Assembly (NCBI GenBank): GCA_035640475.1
Contig: DASQWC010000122.1
Span: 1 to 37,552, forward strand
Direction of reading: 5' to 3'
DNA: 37,552 bases
DNA from: DASQWC01 sp035640475
Lineage (GTDB): Bacteria; Actinomycetota; JAICYB01
Positions within the stretch are counted from its first letter, which is position 1; every line of letters starts with the position of its first letter. The notes under the pieces are model-generated. The model was not told the origin of the DNA. It was given only the letters and a program-made list of their open reading frames with translations, and did not search any database. The position numbers and the translations under genes are program-made. Positions 1 through 9,163 of the stretch are shown one piece after another.

Positions 1-2
1 TC

Positions 3-1250
3 GTGGCGGGCGGAACGTCGTTCATGTACAACCTCAAGGATGGTGGCGGCCAACCCATTACAACCCTCCGCTTGTCGTCCCGCACCGCGACGGGAATCTT
101 CACGGGCGAGATCAAGAACTGGTCTCACCCAGACCTAAAGGCAGAGAACCCCGGCGTCAATTTGCCCGATCAACCGATTGTTCCGGTCGTCCGATCGGAC
201 GGCTCCGGCACCTCGGCCCAGTTCACTGCCTACATGGCAAAAATGGAACAGAGCAGGTGGTGCACATTCGCCAGAGCTCAGGGAATCGACTGTGCGTACA
301 CGTCCAACTACCCGGGATTCTCAGGGTCCGTTGGTCAATCTGGTTCTGACGGTGTCGCAAACTACGTGCACAGCGAATCGACCGGCCGGGGCGCGATCAC
401 TTATGTAGAGACGGGGTACGCACTTCAGCGTGGCCGTCCGGTGGCGTTCATGCTCAATGCCAGCGGGAACTATGCGCTTCCGACATCGAACAACGTCTCG
501 ATCGCCCTTCGCAAAGCGACGCTGAACGCCGACCGCACACAGAACCTCGACGCCGTCTACACGAATCCCGAACAGAGCGCGTATCCGGTCTCCAGCTACA
601 GCTACATGATTGTTCCGACAAAGGACTTCGACACGGCGAAGGGGGACGTCCTCGGGCGCTTCATGATCTATTTCGCGTGTGACGGACAACGCAAAGCCGA
701 CCAACTCGGTTACGCACCACTCCCGCAAAACCTCGTCGAGGCCGTGTTCGACGCAGTTCGTCAGGTACCCGGCGCCCCTTCACCGCCGGCCATCAACGAG
801 TGCAACAACCCGACAATCACCGGTGATGGCGGGACGAGCAACGACACGGCCGCAGCGCTGTCCGGCGGACAGTCGACAAGCGGAGCCGCGACCGCCGAGG
901 GTGCAATTACGCCGACGAACACGCCCGGCGCCACCTCAGCATCGGGCGGCACCGGTGTGGCGGGAAGCGGCAGCAACGGCGCCGGCGCGGGCGGGAGTGG
1001 CGGCGGAAGCGGCACGGAAGCGTCCGGAACTTCCGCCGATGCCTCGGGTGCGACCAATGGGTCTTCTAGCGGCGTTGCCGGCAGCAGTGGGGTCGTCGGG
1101 ACTCAAGCTCTCTCTGAGATTGATAGCGACGTCACGCCCGCATCGTCCGCGACGATGGCTGCGTCCGCACTGGCCGTCGGCATGCTGGTCTTCCTGCCGC
1201 CCGCCTTGGGAATGTTCCGACCGCGACGCCGCGGGGAAGAGTTCTTCTAA
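3..1250 (+). CDS. pstS: Phosphate-binding protein PstS, tail-anchored form (5' partial)
   Basis: Substrate-binding component of a phosphate ABC importer. The gene is cut by the left edge: the first in-window GTG lies inside the mature domain, so the signal peptide and N-lobe start are missing. Visible PstS features are FTGEIKNW and the phosphate-loop motif RSDGSGT, followed by the C-lobe ending near PLPQNLVEAVF. After the binding domain comes about 90 residues of Gly/Ser/Ala/Thr-rich linker, then a hydrophobic segment (MAASALAVGMLVFLPPALGMF) and a basic end PRRRGEEFF. This suggests membrane anchoring at the C-terminus. Its stop overlaps the stop of convergent pstB by 4 nt (CTAA). The opposite orientation to its presumed permease genes is unusual. 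Family certain; anchoring inferred. Confidence 0.9.
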   Translation: MAGGTSFMYNLKDGGGQPITTLRLSSRTATGIFTGEIKNWSHPDLKAENPGVNLPDQPIVPVVRSDGSGTSAQFTAYMAKMEQSRWCTFARAQGIDCAYTSNYPGFSGSVGQSGSDGVANYVHSESTGRGAITYVETGYALQRGRPVAFMLNASGNYALPTSNNVSIALRKATLNADRTQNLDAVYTNPEQSAYPVSSYSYMIVPTKDFDTAKGDVLGRFMIYFACDGQRKADQLGYAPLPQNLVEAVFDAVRQVPGAPSPPAINECNNPTITGDGGTSNDTAAALSGGQSTSGAATAEGAITPTNTPGATSASGGTGVAGSGSNGAGAGGSGGGSGTEASGTSADASGATNGSSSGVAGSSGVVGTQALSEIDSDVTPASSATMAASALAVGMLVFLPPALGMFRPRRRGEEFF

Positions 1251-2227
1251 CCGAACCGTCCGTTCACGTAGTCGGCGGTCTGCCGGTCCTGCGGATCGTG
1301 GAACATCTGCTCCGTCGTGCCCTCTTCGACGATCCTGCCGGGCTCGTTCTCTCCGGCCAGGAAGAACGCACATCGATCCGAGACCCGCTGAGCCTGCTGC
1401 ATGTTGTGCGTGACGATGACGATCGTCACCTCGTGACCGATCTCTGCGATCGTCTCTTCGATCCGGCGAGTCGACGTCGGATCGAGGGCCGAGCACGGCT
1501 CGTCCATCAACAACACCTGTGGCCGGATGGCGAGGGCACGCGCGATGCACAAGCGTTGCTGTTGACCACCCGACAGCGCCCCGCCCGGCTCCTTCAGGCG
1601 ATTCCGAACCTCGTTCCACAGACCTGCACGCTGTAAGCACTCTTCGGCGAGTCCACGCTTGTTGGCGGCCTGCGTGCGCGTGAGCTTCAGCCCGGCGAGA
1701 ACGTTGTCCTCGATGCTCATGGCCGGGAAGGGGTTCGGTTTCTGAAAGACCATACCTATCTGCCTGCGCGTATCGGTCGGCCTGACGTCCGACGCATAGA
1801 TGTCTTTTTCGCCGAGCATGACCCGTCCGGCAAGCGACGCCCCGGGAACGAGCTCGTGCATGCGATTCAGGATCCTGAGGAATGTCGACTTGCCGCAGCC
1901 CGACGGACCGATAAGTGCTGTCACCGACTGCGCGCGCATATCCAGGGAAACGCCCTCGAGCACCTTGTTCGTGCCGAACCACGCGCTGATTGCCTCCGCA
2001 CGCAGGTCACCCCCGGTCACCTTCGAACCGTTGGATCGCACCGGCTTCAGACCGTTCCCATTCGAACCCGGCAGGACGATCTCGACCGTGTCGGTGACGT
2101 CGAACTTGCGCTCAGCGACCGACCCGTTCCCGTTGGCCGACCGAACGTTTCCGTCCGACGGCTCGGGATGGTCGTCCAGCTGCCAATACCCTCCCAACTC
2201 GGCGTGTTCGTGAACGTCGTCGGTCAC
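1247..2227 (-). CDS. pstB: Phosphate ABC transporter ATPase PstB (system 1)
   Basis: ATP-hydrolysing subunit that drives phosphate import through PstC/PstA. It shows Walker A GPSGCGKST, Q-loop region GMVFQKPNPFP, signature LSGGQQQR, Walker B VLLMDEPCSALD and the H-loop VTHNMQQ, and ends YVNGRFG as PstB usually does. The GTG at 2227 was chosen because GAGGAG lies 7 nt upstream and the GTGA overlaps the pstA stop by 4 nt, giving 326 aa. That is roughly 70 aa longer than a standard PstB; the extra N-terminus is Asn/Gly/Ser-rich and lacks a recognisable domain. Last gene of the minus-strand pstC-pstA-pstB operon. Confidence 0.95.
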   Translation of the reverse strand: MTDDVHEHAELGGYWQLDDHPEPSDGNVRSANGNGSVAERKFDVTDTVEIVLPGSNGNGLKPVRSNGSKVTGGDLRAEAISAWFGTNKVLEGVSLDMRAQSVTALIGPSGCGKSTFLRILNRMHELVPGASLAGRVMLGEKDIYASDVRPTDTRRQIGMVFQKPNPFPAMSIEDNVLAGLKLTRTQAANKRGLAEECLQRAGLWNEVRNRLKEPGGALSGGQQQRLCIARALAIRPQVLLMDEPCSALDPTSTRRIEETIAEIGHEVTIVIVTHNMQQAQRVSDRCAFFLAGENEPGRIVEEGTTEQMFHDPQDRQTADYVNGRFG

Positions 2228-3321
2228 GTTTTTGCTCCTCTTTTCCGAAGACGGCGGCCTCGACCCTTCCCGGCTCGATTCCCAAGGACACGCGCGAGCG
2301 TGAACAGGCCGAGCACGATTGCAATGAGCACGAGGGCCCCCGTCCACGCACGATCGATTTGGCTCTGCTGCGGACTGCGAATGAGGGCGTAGCTGAACAG
2401 CGGAAGCGCGGACTGCGCACCCGCGAACAAGTTGCCGTTCAGAAGCGAGGAGCCGAAAGCCGTCATGATCAGAGGCGCGGTCTCGCCGACGGCTCGAGCG
2501 ACTCCGAGGATGACGGCGGTGATCAGCCCGGCACGAGCGGTAGGGAGCACGACACGCGAGACGGTCCGCCACTCCGGCGCACCGAGCGCCAGCGAGGCTT
2601 CACGCAATCCGTCGGGGACGATTCGCAGCATCTCCTCAGATGTGCGGATCACGGTCGGAAGCATCAGAACGGATAACGCCAGCGCCGCTGCGAGCCCCGA
2701 GAAGTCATTGCCGAGCTGCACGATCCACACGGCGTAGATGAACAAACCTGCGACGATCGACGGGACGCCGCTCATCGCATCAACGACGAATCGGACCGGC
2801 CGCGCCGGACGGCCGCCGATCTCGTTCAGGTAGATCGCGACCATGAGTCCGAGCGGGACGGAGATGATCATGGCGGCACCTACCTGCATGAACGTGCCGA
2901 CGATGGCATGAAGTCCGCCGCCCGCCGTCGCCGGATCGAGTGGTCCGACGGTTTCCAGTGTGTGAACGAAGAACCCGGGCGTGAGCGCCTTTGCGCCTTG
3001 CACGATGACGAAGCCGATGATGAGGACCAGCGGCACGAGCACGAAGCCCGCGGCGCTGGCCACGATCACCGAGACGACGCGATCGGATGCGAGCAACGGC
3101 CCCTCTACGTCCCGAACGACGAACCAATAGATCGCAACGAACGCGAGGTAGGCGCAGACGACGAACCCGAACACGCCCTCGAGCGGCGTAACTCGGAACA
3201 AGAGCCACGCAAACGCGATGCCCGCGTATGCGCAGCCGACAAGGAGAAGCGCGTCGCGTTGCGTCCAGTTCTTGATGCGGACACGAGGTCCTGCGCGCCT
3301 GACTTCGGTCGCGGTCTGCAT
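2224..3321 (-). CDS. pstA: Phosphate ABC transporter permease PstA (system 1)
   Basis: Membrane permease subunit of the Pst phosphate importer. The C-terminal two thirds is a standard PstA domain, with the cytoplasmic coupling-helix region around LREASLALGAPEWRTV and the following VVLPTARAGLITAVILGVARAVGETAPL. The protein is 365 aa, longer than a minimal PstA of about 280-300 aa. The extra N-terminal 80 residues contain two additional hydrophobic segments (around ALLLVGCAYAGIAFAWLLF and VFGFVVCAYLAFVAIYWFV). Its ATG shares one base with the pstC stop (TGATG), and its stop lies in the GTGA that starts pstB, so the three genes are probably translationally coupled. Confidence 0.95.
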   Translation of the reverse strand: MQTATEVRRAGPRVRIKNWTQRDALLLVGCAYAGIAFAWLLFRVTPLEGVFGFVVCAYLAFVAIYWFVVRDVEGPLLASDRVVSVIVASAAGFVLVPLVLIIGFVIVQGAKALTPGFFVHTLETVGPLDPATAGGGLHAIVGTFMQVGAAMIISVPLGLMVAIYLNEIGGRPARPVRFVVDAMSGVPSIVAGLFIYAVWIVQLGNDFSGLAAALALSVLMLPTVIRTSEEMLRIVPDGLREASLALGAPEWRTVSRVVLPTARAGLITAVILGVARAVGETAPLIMTAFGSSLLNGNLFAGAQSALPLFSYALIRSPQQSQIDRAWTGALVLIAIVLGLFTLARVLGNRAGKGRGRRLRKRGAKT

Positions 3322-4307
3322 CAGATCTCAACACCCTTGCCGGAGCGGCTCTTGCTCACGATGAACGACGCACCCATGTTCACGAAGAGCGTGACCCCGA
3401 ACAATGCAAGCCCGGCGGCCATGAGCGCGCTCAGGCCAAGGTCTTTGGACTCACCGAAGCGAAGGGCGATGAGACTCGCGACCGTGTTGCCACCCGTCTG
3501 AAGAATGCGGGGCGTGATCTCGAAGATCGGGCTGATGATGATCGCGACAGCGATCGTCTCACCGAGCGCTCGGCCCAGTCCGAGCATGGAGCCGCCGACG
3601 ATGCCCCCGCGGCCGAAGGGGAGGACGACCGTCCGGATCATGCCCCAGCGCGTCGCGCCGAGCGCGAGCGCTCCTTCCTTTTCTGCCGGCGGCGCCTGCG
3701 AAAAGACCTCGCGCATCACCGACGTGCAGATCGGCACGATCATCAGGGACACGACTACGCCCGTGATGAACGGAGATGACGACAGGAACGTCACGCTCGA
3801 CGTCTTGAAGATCGGGATGAAGCCGAAATATGTCGTGATCCACCTCGAGAATCCGAGCATCTTCGGCTGGAGAAAGAACAGTCCCCACATGCCGTAGATG
3901 AGGCTGGGAACGGCCGCGAGCAGGTCGACCAGGGATCCGAGGGGGCGCTGGAGCCGCCGCGGCGTGAATTCGGTGAGGAACAGTGCAGTGAGCAGCGAGA
4001 GCGGCACCGCGATGGCCAGCGCGATCAACGCGATGACGAACGTCCCGAAGATGATCGCGGCGATACCGAACTGGGGGTTCGCGACGTCGGGACGCCACTC
4101 CTGCTCGGTGAAGAACGAGAGCCCGGCCTCGCGCAGAGCCGGCAGCGCCCTGATCGCGAGGAACAGGCCGATGAGTCCCATGACCACGAAGGCGGTGAGG
4201 CCGCTCATGCGCGCCATTCGCCGATAGATCTGGTCGCCGCGTGTGCGGGCAACGGAAATCGAGCGAGGCGCGACCTCGGTCGCGACGGGCGCAGGCGCGC
4301 GCGTCAT
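3321..4307 (-). CDS. pstC: Phosphate ABC transporter permease PstC (system 1)
   Basis: First permease of the pstC-A-B operon, 328 aa. After a short cytoplasmic N-terminus there is a transmembrane helix near residues 35-55, the external loop with FFTEQEWRPDVANPQFG typical of PstC, then the permease core. The coupling motif is EKEGALALGATRWGMIRTVVLPFGRGGIVGG and GRALGETIAVA follows. No strong Shine-Dalgarno sequence precedes the ATG. The operon starts here and is preceded by a three-unit PHO box at 4368-4400, so phosphate-starvation control is expected. It faces pstS1 tail to tail across the operon. Confidence 0.95.
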   Translation of the reverse strand: MTRAPAPVATEVAPRSISVARTRGDQIYRRMARMSGLTAFVVMGLIGLFLAIRALPALREAGLSFFTEQEWRPDVANPQFGIAAIIFGTFVIALIALAIAVPLSLLTALFLTEFTPRRLQRPLGSLVDLLAAVPSLIYGMWGLFFLQPKMLGFSRWITTYFGFIPIFKTSSVTFLSSSPFITGVVVSLMIVPICTSVMREVFSQAPPAEKEGALALGATRWGMIRTVVLPFGRGGIVGGSMLGLGRALGETIAVAIIISPIFEITPRILQTGGNTVASLIALRFGESKDLGLSALMAAGLALFGVTLFVNMGASFIVSKSRSGKGVEI

Positions 4308-4367
4308 CGCGTTTCTGGCATGCCGGAGCGCAGACCCACCGACCGAACCTAGGCGGCGGCCGTTTCA

Positions 4368-4400
4368 GCCCCGCGAACCGACCGTGAACGAGAGGTGAAC
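4368..4400 (-). promoter_or_regulatory. PHO box upstream of pstC1 (three 11-bp units)
   Basis: Read on the minus strand, three consecutive 11-bp units begin GTTCAC (4400-4390), GTTCAC (4389-4379) and GTTCGC (4378-4368). This matches the direct-repeat PHO box known for Streptomyces PhoP. A possible -10, TAGGTT, lies at 4351-4346. The site sits just past the purA stop codon and reads toward pstC. Confidence 0.85.
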
Positions 4401-4402
4401 CG

Positions 4403-5728
4403 CTACGCGGCGAAGCGGAGCGTCTGGTCGCGCTCGGGTCCCACCGAGACGAGTGTGATCGGCACACCGCACTCTGCCTCCAGGAACGCGATGTACTTCC
4501 GTGCCTGAGCGGGGATCTCGGAGGAGGAGATGATCTTAGAGATGTCCTCCGTCCAGCCCGGGAGCCGCTCATACACGGCTTCGCAGTGGTGGAACACCGT
4601 CTGGTGGGCCGGGAACCCGCGGTAGGACTCTCCCTCGTATGCGTACTCGGTGCATACGGGCAACTGCTTGTAGCCCGAGAGCACGTCGAGCTTTGTGATC
4701 ACGAGCTCCGTGAAGCCATTGAGCCGGTCGGCGTAGCGGAGCAGCACCGCGTCGAACCACCCGAGCCGGCGAAGCCGGCCCGTCCGTGTGCCGAACTCGA
4801 TGCCGGCGCGCGGATCACGGCCGCTGCGCTCCAGGAGATCGTCCGCCTCATCGCCGTGAAGCTCGGTCGGCATCGGCCCGGCTCCCACGCGCGTGAGATA
4901 CGCCTTGGCCACGCCGATCACGCGCGTGATGTCGCGCGGCGCGATCCCAGCACCCACGCAGGCACCGCCGGCCACCGGGTTGGACGAGGTCACAAATGGA
5001 TACGTGCCGTGGTCGAGATCGAGCAGGGTCGCCTGCGCGCCCTCGAGCAGGACGTGCTTGCCCTCCTCGATCGCGTCGTGAATGAGCGCCGTCGTGTCCG
5101 TCACGTAGGGCTTCATGCGCTCGGCGTAGGTCATGTAGGCGTCGACGATGCCGTCCGGATCGATAGGCAGCGTGTTGTAGATCTTCGCGAGGATCGCGTT
5201 CTTCTCCCGTAGTGCGATCTCGAGCTTCGCGCGGAAGATCTTCGGATCGAACAAGTCCTGGACGCGCAGGCCGACGCGTGCCGCTTTGTCTGCAAAAGCG
5301 GGACCGATGCCGCGCTTGGTCGTCCCGAGACGATTGCTCCCCAGGAACCGCTCGGTGACGCGGTCGAGGGCCAGGTGATACGGCATCACGAGGTGAGCGT
5401 TGTAGGAGACGCGAACCTTCTCGCACGAGATGCCGCGCGCCTCGAGCTCGTCGATCTCGTCGAGCAAGCGCTGCGGATTCACAACAACTCCATTGCCGAT
5501 GACCGGCGTGATGTGCGGGTGCAGAACGCCCGACGGGATCAGGTTCAGCTTGTGGACCTCGTCCCCCACGACGATCGTGTGACCGGCGTTGTCGCCGCCT
5601 TGGTACCGGACGACGATCTCGACCGGTCCCTCCGGGGCCGACCGCTCTCCCGGCTGCGCCAGAAGATCCGTGACCTTCCCCTTGCCTTCGTCTCCCCACT
5701 GGGCGCCGACGACGACCGTCACGGGCAT
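4403..5728 (-). CDS. purA: Adenylosuccinate synthetase
   Basis: Catalyses GTP-dependent joining of IMP and aspartate to adenylosuccinate, the first committed step to AMP, in the cytoplasm. The N-terminal motif MPVTVVVGAQWGDEGKGKV carries the GTP/IMP loop. GTTKRGIGPAFADKAAR and the later TRVGAGPMPTEL and TRTGRLRRLGWFD are family signatures, and the end SVGPERDQTLRF is typical. The ATG at 5728 gives 441 aa, close to the normal length, and is preceded by GAGAGGAG about 11 nt upstream. The in-frame region upstream does not look like purA. The gene sits alone between two Pho-regulated promoters; no phosphate link is evident other than location. Confidence 0.97.
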   Translation of the reverse strand: MPVTVVVGAQWGDEGKGKVTDLLAQPGERSAPEGPVEIVVRYQGGDNAGHTIVVGDEVHKLNLIPSGVLHPHITPVIGNGVVVNPQRLLDEIDELEARGISCEKVRVSYNAHLVMPYHLALDRVTERFLGSNRLGTTKRGIGPAFADKAARVGLRVQDLFDPKIFRAKLEIALREKNAILAKIYNTLPIDPDGIVDAYMTYAERMKPYVTDTTALIHDAIEEGKHVLLEGAQATLLDLDHGTYPFVTSSNPVAGGACVGAGIAPRDITRVIGVAKAYLTRVGAGPMPTELHGDEADDLLERSGRDPRAGIEFGTRTGRLRRLGWFDAVLLRYADRLNGFTELVITKLDVLSGYKQLPVCTEYAYEGESYRGFPAHQTVFHHCEAVYERLPGWTEDISKIISSSEIPAQARKYIAFLEAECGVPITLVSVGPERDQTLRFAA

Positions 5729-5840
5729 GACTGGACAGGCTCCTCTCCGGGGGAACGTCGAAAACGGGCTGTGGTCCCGTTGGGAGAGTCTACGCCTGCA
5801 CGAACGGCAGGGAAACACCAAAAGGGCCTCCCGCCAGCTC

Positions 5841-5873
5841 GTTCATGCTCCGTTCACGTGGCGTTTCACGCTG
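5841..5873 (+). promoter_or_regulatory. PHO box upstream of the phoR-phoP operon
   Basis: Three adjacent 11-bp units start GTTCAT (5841), GTTCAC (5852) and GTTTCA (5863), in exact register. They sit 31-63 bp before the kinase start codon. This predicts autoregulation of the two-component operon by its own response regulator. No clear -10 is visible; TACTGT at 5890-5895 is a weak candidate. Confidence 0.85.
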
Positions 5874-5904
5874 GGCCGGTTGTTGGCCCTACTGTTACAA
5901 AGCA

Positions 5905-7209
5905 GTGCTGCGTACCACGACCCGCTTGTTCATCTGGGCGCTCGCCGGGGGCGGCGCCGTCCTCGCCGTGGCGGCGTGGGGAGGCTGGCTCTTCGGGCTC
6001 GTCCTTCTCGTCGTCGGAGCCGCGACGCTGGCAGCTTCCGTCGCGCGGCGTTACGTCCGGCCGCTGGAAGAGCTCGCCGCAGCGCTCCCGAAGACGCCGC
6101 CGGCACCCACGCCCGCCGCCGAGCTCTTGACACTCGTCGCGACGGAGTTGCGGAAGGCAACCGAGCGCGTCCACGAAGCGAGCATTCAGAGCGGACGCCG
6201 AGAAGCGGGACTCGCGCACACCTCCGACGGCGTCCTCATCGTGCAACCGACGGGAGAGGTCGAGTATGCGAACCCGACAGCCCGGCTGTTCCTGCAGAAC
6301 CGTGTTCTCGAGGTGACGCGCCGCCTCGGGCAGCCCGAGCTCGAACGCCTCGTGGCCGAAGCGACGCTCAGCGGCCAAGCCGTCGCCGAGGACGTCACGC
6401 TGTGGGTGCCGGGAGCCAAGCCGTCGCGCGCACGCGCGGTGCCCCTGGCCGACGGCGCGACCGTTCTGCTCCTATCCGATCTCTCCGAGACCTACCGGAT
6501 CGACCGAGTGCGCAGAGACTTCGTCGCAAACGTGTCCCACGAGCTGAAGACGCCCGTCGCCGCGATCCGCGCCCTCGCCGAGACGGCGGCGACGGCACTG
6601 TCGTCCGACGACCTCGACACGGCAACGCGCTTCGTAGAACGGCTCGGAGTGGAGGCCGCTCGGCTCGCCGGGCTCGTGACCGACCTGCTCGACCTGTCGC
6701 GCGTGGAAGCGGCGGCGGAGTTCGAGCTTACGGAGGTCGATCTCGACGCACTCCTTGCCGAAGCAGCAGATCGCGCCCGCGCCATCGCGGAGGTCAAGGA
6801 GATCGAGTTGGTCGTGCATCCGACGGGCCTGACCGTGAAAGCCGACTCCGCGCAGCTGACCATGGCGGTGAAGAACCTCGTCGACAACGCGGTCCGTTAC
6901 TCGGAGCGCGGAAAAGTCGAGCTGGGCGCCGGTCAGCTCACGGAATGGGTCGGTATCTCGGTAGCCGATCAGGGAATCGGCATTCCCACCGACGAGATTC
7001 CTCGCATCTTCGAACGGTTCTATCGCGTCGACAAGGCACGCTCGCGCGCGACCGGCGGCACAGGTCTGGGACTGGCCATCGTCAGGCATGTTGCCGAGAA
7101 CCACGGCGGGCGCGTGGACGTCGAGAGTGAGCTCGGCAGCGGCTCGACGTTCACGCTTCTGCTCCCGATACGCAGCCGCGTCGTCGCTACCGAAGGGAGC
7201 GCAGCGTGA
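5905..7209 (+). CDS. phoR: Phosphate-regulon sensor histidine kinase (SenX3/PhoR type)
   Basis: Membrane sensor kinase for phosphate starvation. From the GTG at 5905 it is 434 aa. Two hydrophobic helices with a very short external loop (around residues 7-47) are followed by a PAS-like domain (GVLIVQPTGEVEYANPTARLFL). The dimerisation/phosphoacceptor motif FVANVSHELKTPVAAI follows, with His212, then the N-box NLVDNAVRYS, the G1 box VADQGIGIP and the G2 box GGTGLGLAIV. Lack of a periplasmic sensor domain is as in SenX3/PhoR kinases that read phosphate through Pst and PhoU. An upstream ATG at 5845 would fall inside the PHO box, so GTG 5905 was preferred. The phoP GTG overlaps the stop by 4 nt. 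Confidence 0.92.
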   Translation: MLRTTTRLFIWALAGGGAVLAVAAWGGWLFGLVLLVVGAATLAASVARRYVRPLEELAAALPKTPPAPTPAAELLTLVATELRKATERVHEASIQSGRREAGLAHTSDGVLIVQPTGEVEYANPTARLFLQNRVLEVTRRLGQPELERLVAEATLSGQAVAEDVTLWVPGAKPSRARAVPLADGATVLLLSDLSETYRIDRVRRDFVANVSHELKTPVAAIRALAETAATALSSDDLDTATRFVERLGVEAARLAGLVTDLLDLSRVEAAAEFELTEVDLDALLAEAADRARAIAEVKEIELVVHPTGLTVKADSAQLTMAVKNLVDNAVRYSERGKVELGAGQLTEWVGISVADQGIGIPTDEIPRIFERFYRVDKARSRATGGTGLGLAIVRHVAENHGGRVDVESELGSGSTFTLLLPIRSRVVATEGSAA

Positions 7210-7892
7210 GCAGAGTACTCATCGTCGAAGACGAGCCCGCCCTCGCCGACTCGATTCGTTACGGCCTCGAGCGCGAGGGCTATGAATGCACCGTGCTCGG
7301 CGACGGGTCGCGCGCCGTCGACTTCGTCCGCTCGTGGCGGCCGGACCTCGTCCTGCTCGACCTCATGTTGCCGGGCATGCCCGGGACCGACGTGTGTCGG
7401 GAGATCCGAGCCACGGGCCGCGTGCCGATCGTCATGGTCACGGCAAAGGACACGGAAGCGGACAAGGTGATCGGTCTCGAGCTCGGCGCCGACGACTACA
7501 TCACGAAGCCGTTCAGCATGCGCGAGCTGATCGCGCGCGTACGTGCCGTGATCCGTCGGACCGGTACCGTTCCCGAGATCCTCGAACGTCCGACAGCGCT
7601 GGCCGGCGGCCCGGTCGAGATGGATACAGAGCGCCACGAGGTCCGCGTGCACGGCAGCGTCGTCGAGATGCCGCCGAAGGAGTTTGCGCTACTGGAGTCA
7701 CTGCTCCGCCGCTCGGGCAAGCTGATGACGCGCGAGTCGCTCATCTCGCAAGTGTGGGGCGAAGACTACTACGGCGACACGAGGACACTCGACGTCCACA
7801 TCAAGCGCTTGCGCGGCAAGATCGAAGAGGATCCACGCAGCCCCAAGCACCTGATCACGGTGCGCGGACTCGGCTACCGCTTCGAGCCGTAG
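7206..7892 (+). CDS. phoP: Phosphate-regulon response regulator (RegX3/PhoP type)
   Basis: OmpR-family response regulator, 228 aa. The receiver domain shows the acidic pair E8/D9, phosphoacceptor Asp52 in LLDLMLPG, the switch residue in MVTAK (T79), and Lys101 in ITKPF. The C-terminal winged helix ends with the DNA-recognition region TRTLDVHIKRLRGKIEEDP and HLITVRGLGYRFEP. It overlaps the kinase by GTGA and is therefore its cognate partner. It is the best candidate to bind the five GTTCAC repeat sites in this window. Convergent with the M23 gene, with a 3-nt gap. Confidence 0.95.
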   Translation: MSRVLIVEDEPALADSIRYGLEREGYECTVLGDGSRAVDFVRSWRPDLVLLDLMLPGMPGTDVCREIRATGRVPIVMVTAKDTEADKVIGLELGADDYITKPFSMRELIARVRAVIRRTGTVPEILERPTALAGGPVEMDTERHEVRVHGSVVEMPPKEFALLESLLRRSGKLMTRESLISQVWGEDYYGDTRTLDVHIKRLRGKIEEDPRSPKHLITVRGLGYRFEP

Positions 7893-7895
7893 CCG

Positions 7896-9104
7896 TCACC
7901 AGCCGATCAGCTTGTACTCGTCGTGACGGCGCGAGCGCCCGACGAGCATGCCCCCGATCAAGCTCACCAGCATGAGCAGGAGACCGAGAACGGGTCTTGC
8001 TCCATAGCCGTCGTCGGCTCGTGCAGCGGACGGGTCCAGGCTCAGCATCTGCCGCTGTGCCGGCGGGACCGGTGCGGGCTCGGCGATTGCGCTCGGCGAC
8101 GGCGTTGCAGCCGCGTGCGCCGCGTTGGGGCCGCTCGTCACGCATCGCGGGGCGTCGCCCAGCGCCTCGTCGAGCCAGCCGTCCACGATCGGTTTGGGCG
8201 GGATCGGGACGCCGTTCTCATGGATCTCCATATGAACGTGAGGCGTTCCGCCCCTGGCGTTCCCGCTATCCCCGACATAACCCAGCACGGTGCCGATGCC
8301 GACGTTCTGCCCGATCTCGATTCCCTCGGCACGTCGCTGCAGATGACCGAAGTAGTACCAGTAGCCGCCGGGCTCTTCGATGGAGACGCCGATGCCTCCC
8401 GACGACGGGTTGTTCGAGAGCCGCTTCACGACCGCCGCCGCCGGCGACCGGATCGGCGTGCCCAGTTTGGCGAAGATGTCCAAGCCCTTGTGCAGGTGGA
8501 AGCTGGGCGTGTATCGCGCCTTGTGCCAGTCGTCGAAGTAGTGGGCGACGCCGGCAACGGGAAATCGTCCCATCCCGGCGACGGCGCCCTCCTCAAGCGT
8601 CAGACCGCACTCGAGCTCCCCAACGAGCTTCGTCGTATTGCGCGGCGCCGTCCGGGGAATGTCGGGGACTCCCGCGGGCTGCGAACTTGGCTGGGGAAGA
8701 TCCGGATTTCCGTCGGGAACGTTTTCGACGACGCTTTGGAGGTCCTCGCACGCGACGCCGTCGCGTTCGGGATCCAGGCCGTACGGGTCTTCGGCCGGCC
8801 CGCCGTGTGCTTCGTAGAACGCCTGCGCCTCCGCCTTCGTGGCGAAGTCCAGGCACGCAGCGGTCGTCGGCGCCCGGCTCGGGGCCGCAGTCCTGGAGCT
8901 CGCCGTTGCGAGCGGCTCCGGACTCGCGCTCGGCACCGGCTCGGCCGTGGCGACCGGCGTGGGGCTTGCCGTGGCGAAAGTGGTCGGCGTCGGACTCGCC
9001 GTTTGCGTCGTTTCCGGCGTCGTGGTCGGCGTCTGCGTCGCCTCCGGACTCTGCGACGGACTCTGGGCGAGGACTGCGCCGGCCAAGCCGAGCAGGACAA
9101 ACAA
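7896..9104 (-). CDS. M23-family peptidase with Excalibur domain, tail-anchored
   Basis: Probable cell-wall endopeptidase. In order: a signal-like hydrophobic stretch FVLLGLAGAVLA, a long Pro/Thr/Ser/Ala linker, an Excalibur calcium-binding motif (DPERDGVACEDL), an M23 domain with zinc motifs HKGLDIF and HVHMEIH, and a C-terminal hydrophobic helix (VLGLLLMLVSLIGGMLVG) followed by RSRR. The start is unresolved. The frame stays open to beyond 9347, but the good signal peptide (basic RPLRH then hydrophobic) begins near 9149 with no ATG, GTG or TTG in front of it. The TTG at 9104 is the nearest usable codon but would remove the basic n-region; an ATT at 9149 is an alternative. Domain call firm, start weak. 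Confidence 0.85.
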   Translation of the reverse strand: MFVLLGLAGAVLAQSPSQSPEATQTPTTTPETTQTASPTPTTFATASPTPVATAEPVPSASPEPLATASSRTAAPSRAPTTAACLDFATKAEAQAFYEAHGGPAEDPYGLDPERDGVACEDLQSVVENVPDGNPDLPQPSSQPAGVPDIPRTAPRNTTKLVGELECGLTLEEGAVAGMGRFPVAGVAHYFDDWHKARYTPSFHLHKGLDIFAKLGTPIRSPAAAVVKRLSNNPSSGGIGVSIEEPGGYWYYFGHLQRRAEGIEIGQNVGIGTVLGYVGDSGNARGGTPHVHMEIHENGVPIPPKPIVDGWLDEALGDAPRCVTSGPNAAHAAATPSPSAIAEPAPVPPAQRQMLSLDPSAARADDGYGARPVLGLLLMLVSLIGGMLVGRSRRHDEYKLIGW

Positions 9105-9163
9105 CGTCGTGGCGAGCGACGTCAGAAGGTGACGGAGGGGCCGCGAAATGGCTGGTCCGTCCT

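Noticed and set aside
1247..2572. Longer pstB1 form starting at 2572
   Set aside because: The added 115 residues lie over pstA coding sequence and are low-quality; GTG 2227 has a good ribosome site and coupled overlap.
4304..4321. Five-codon leader peptide (MPETR) overlapping the pstC1 start by ATGA
   Set aside because: No Shine-Dalgarno sequence in front of it and such short frames arise by chance.
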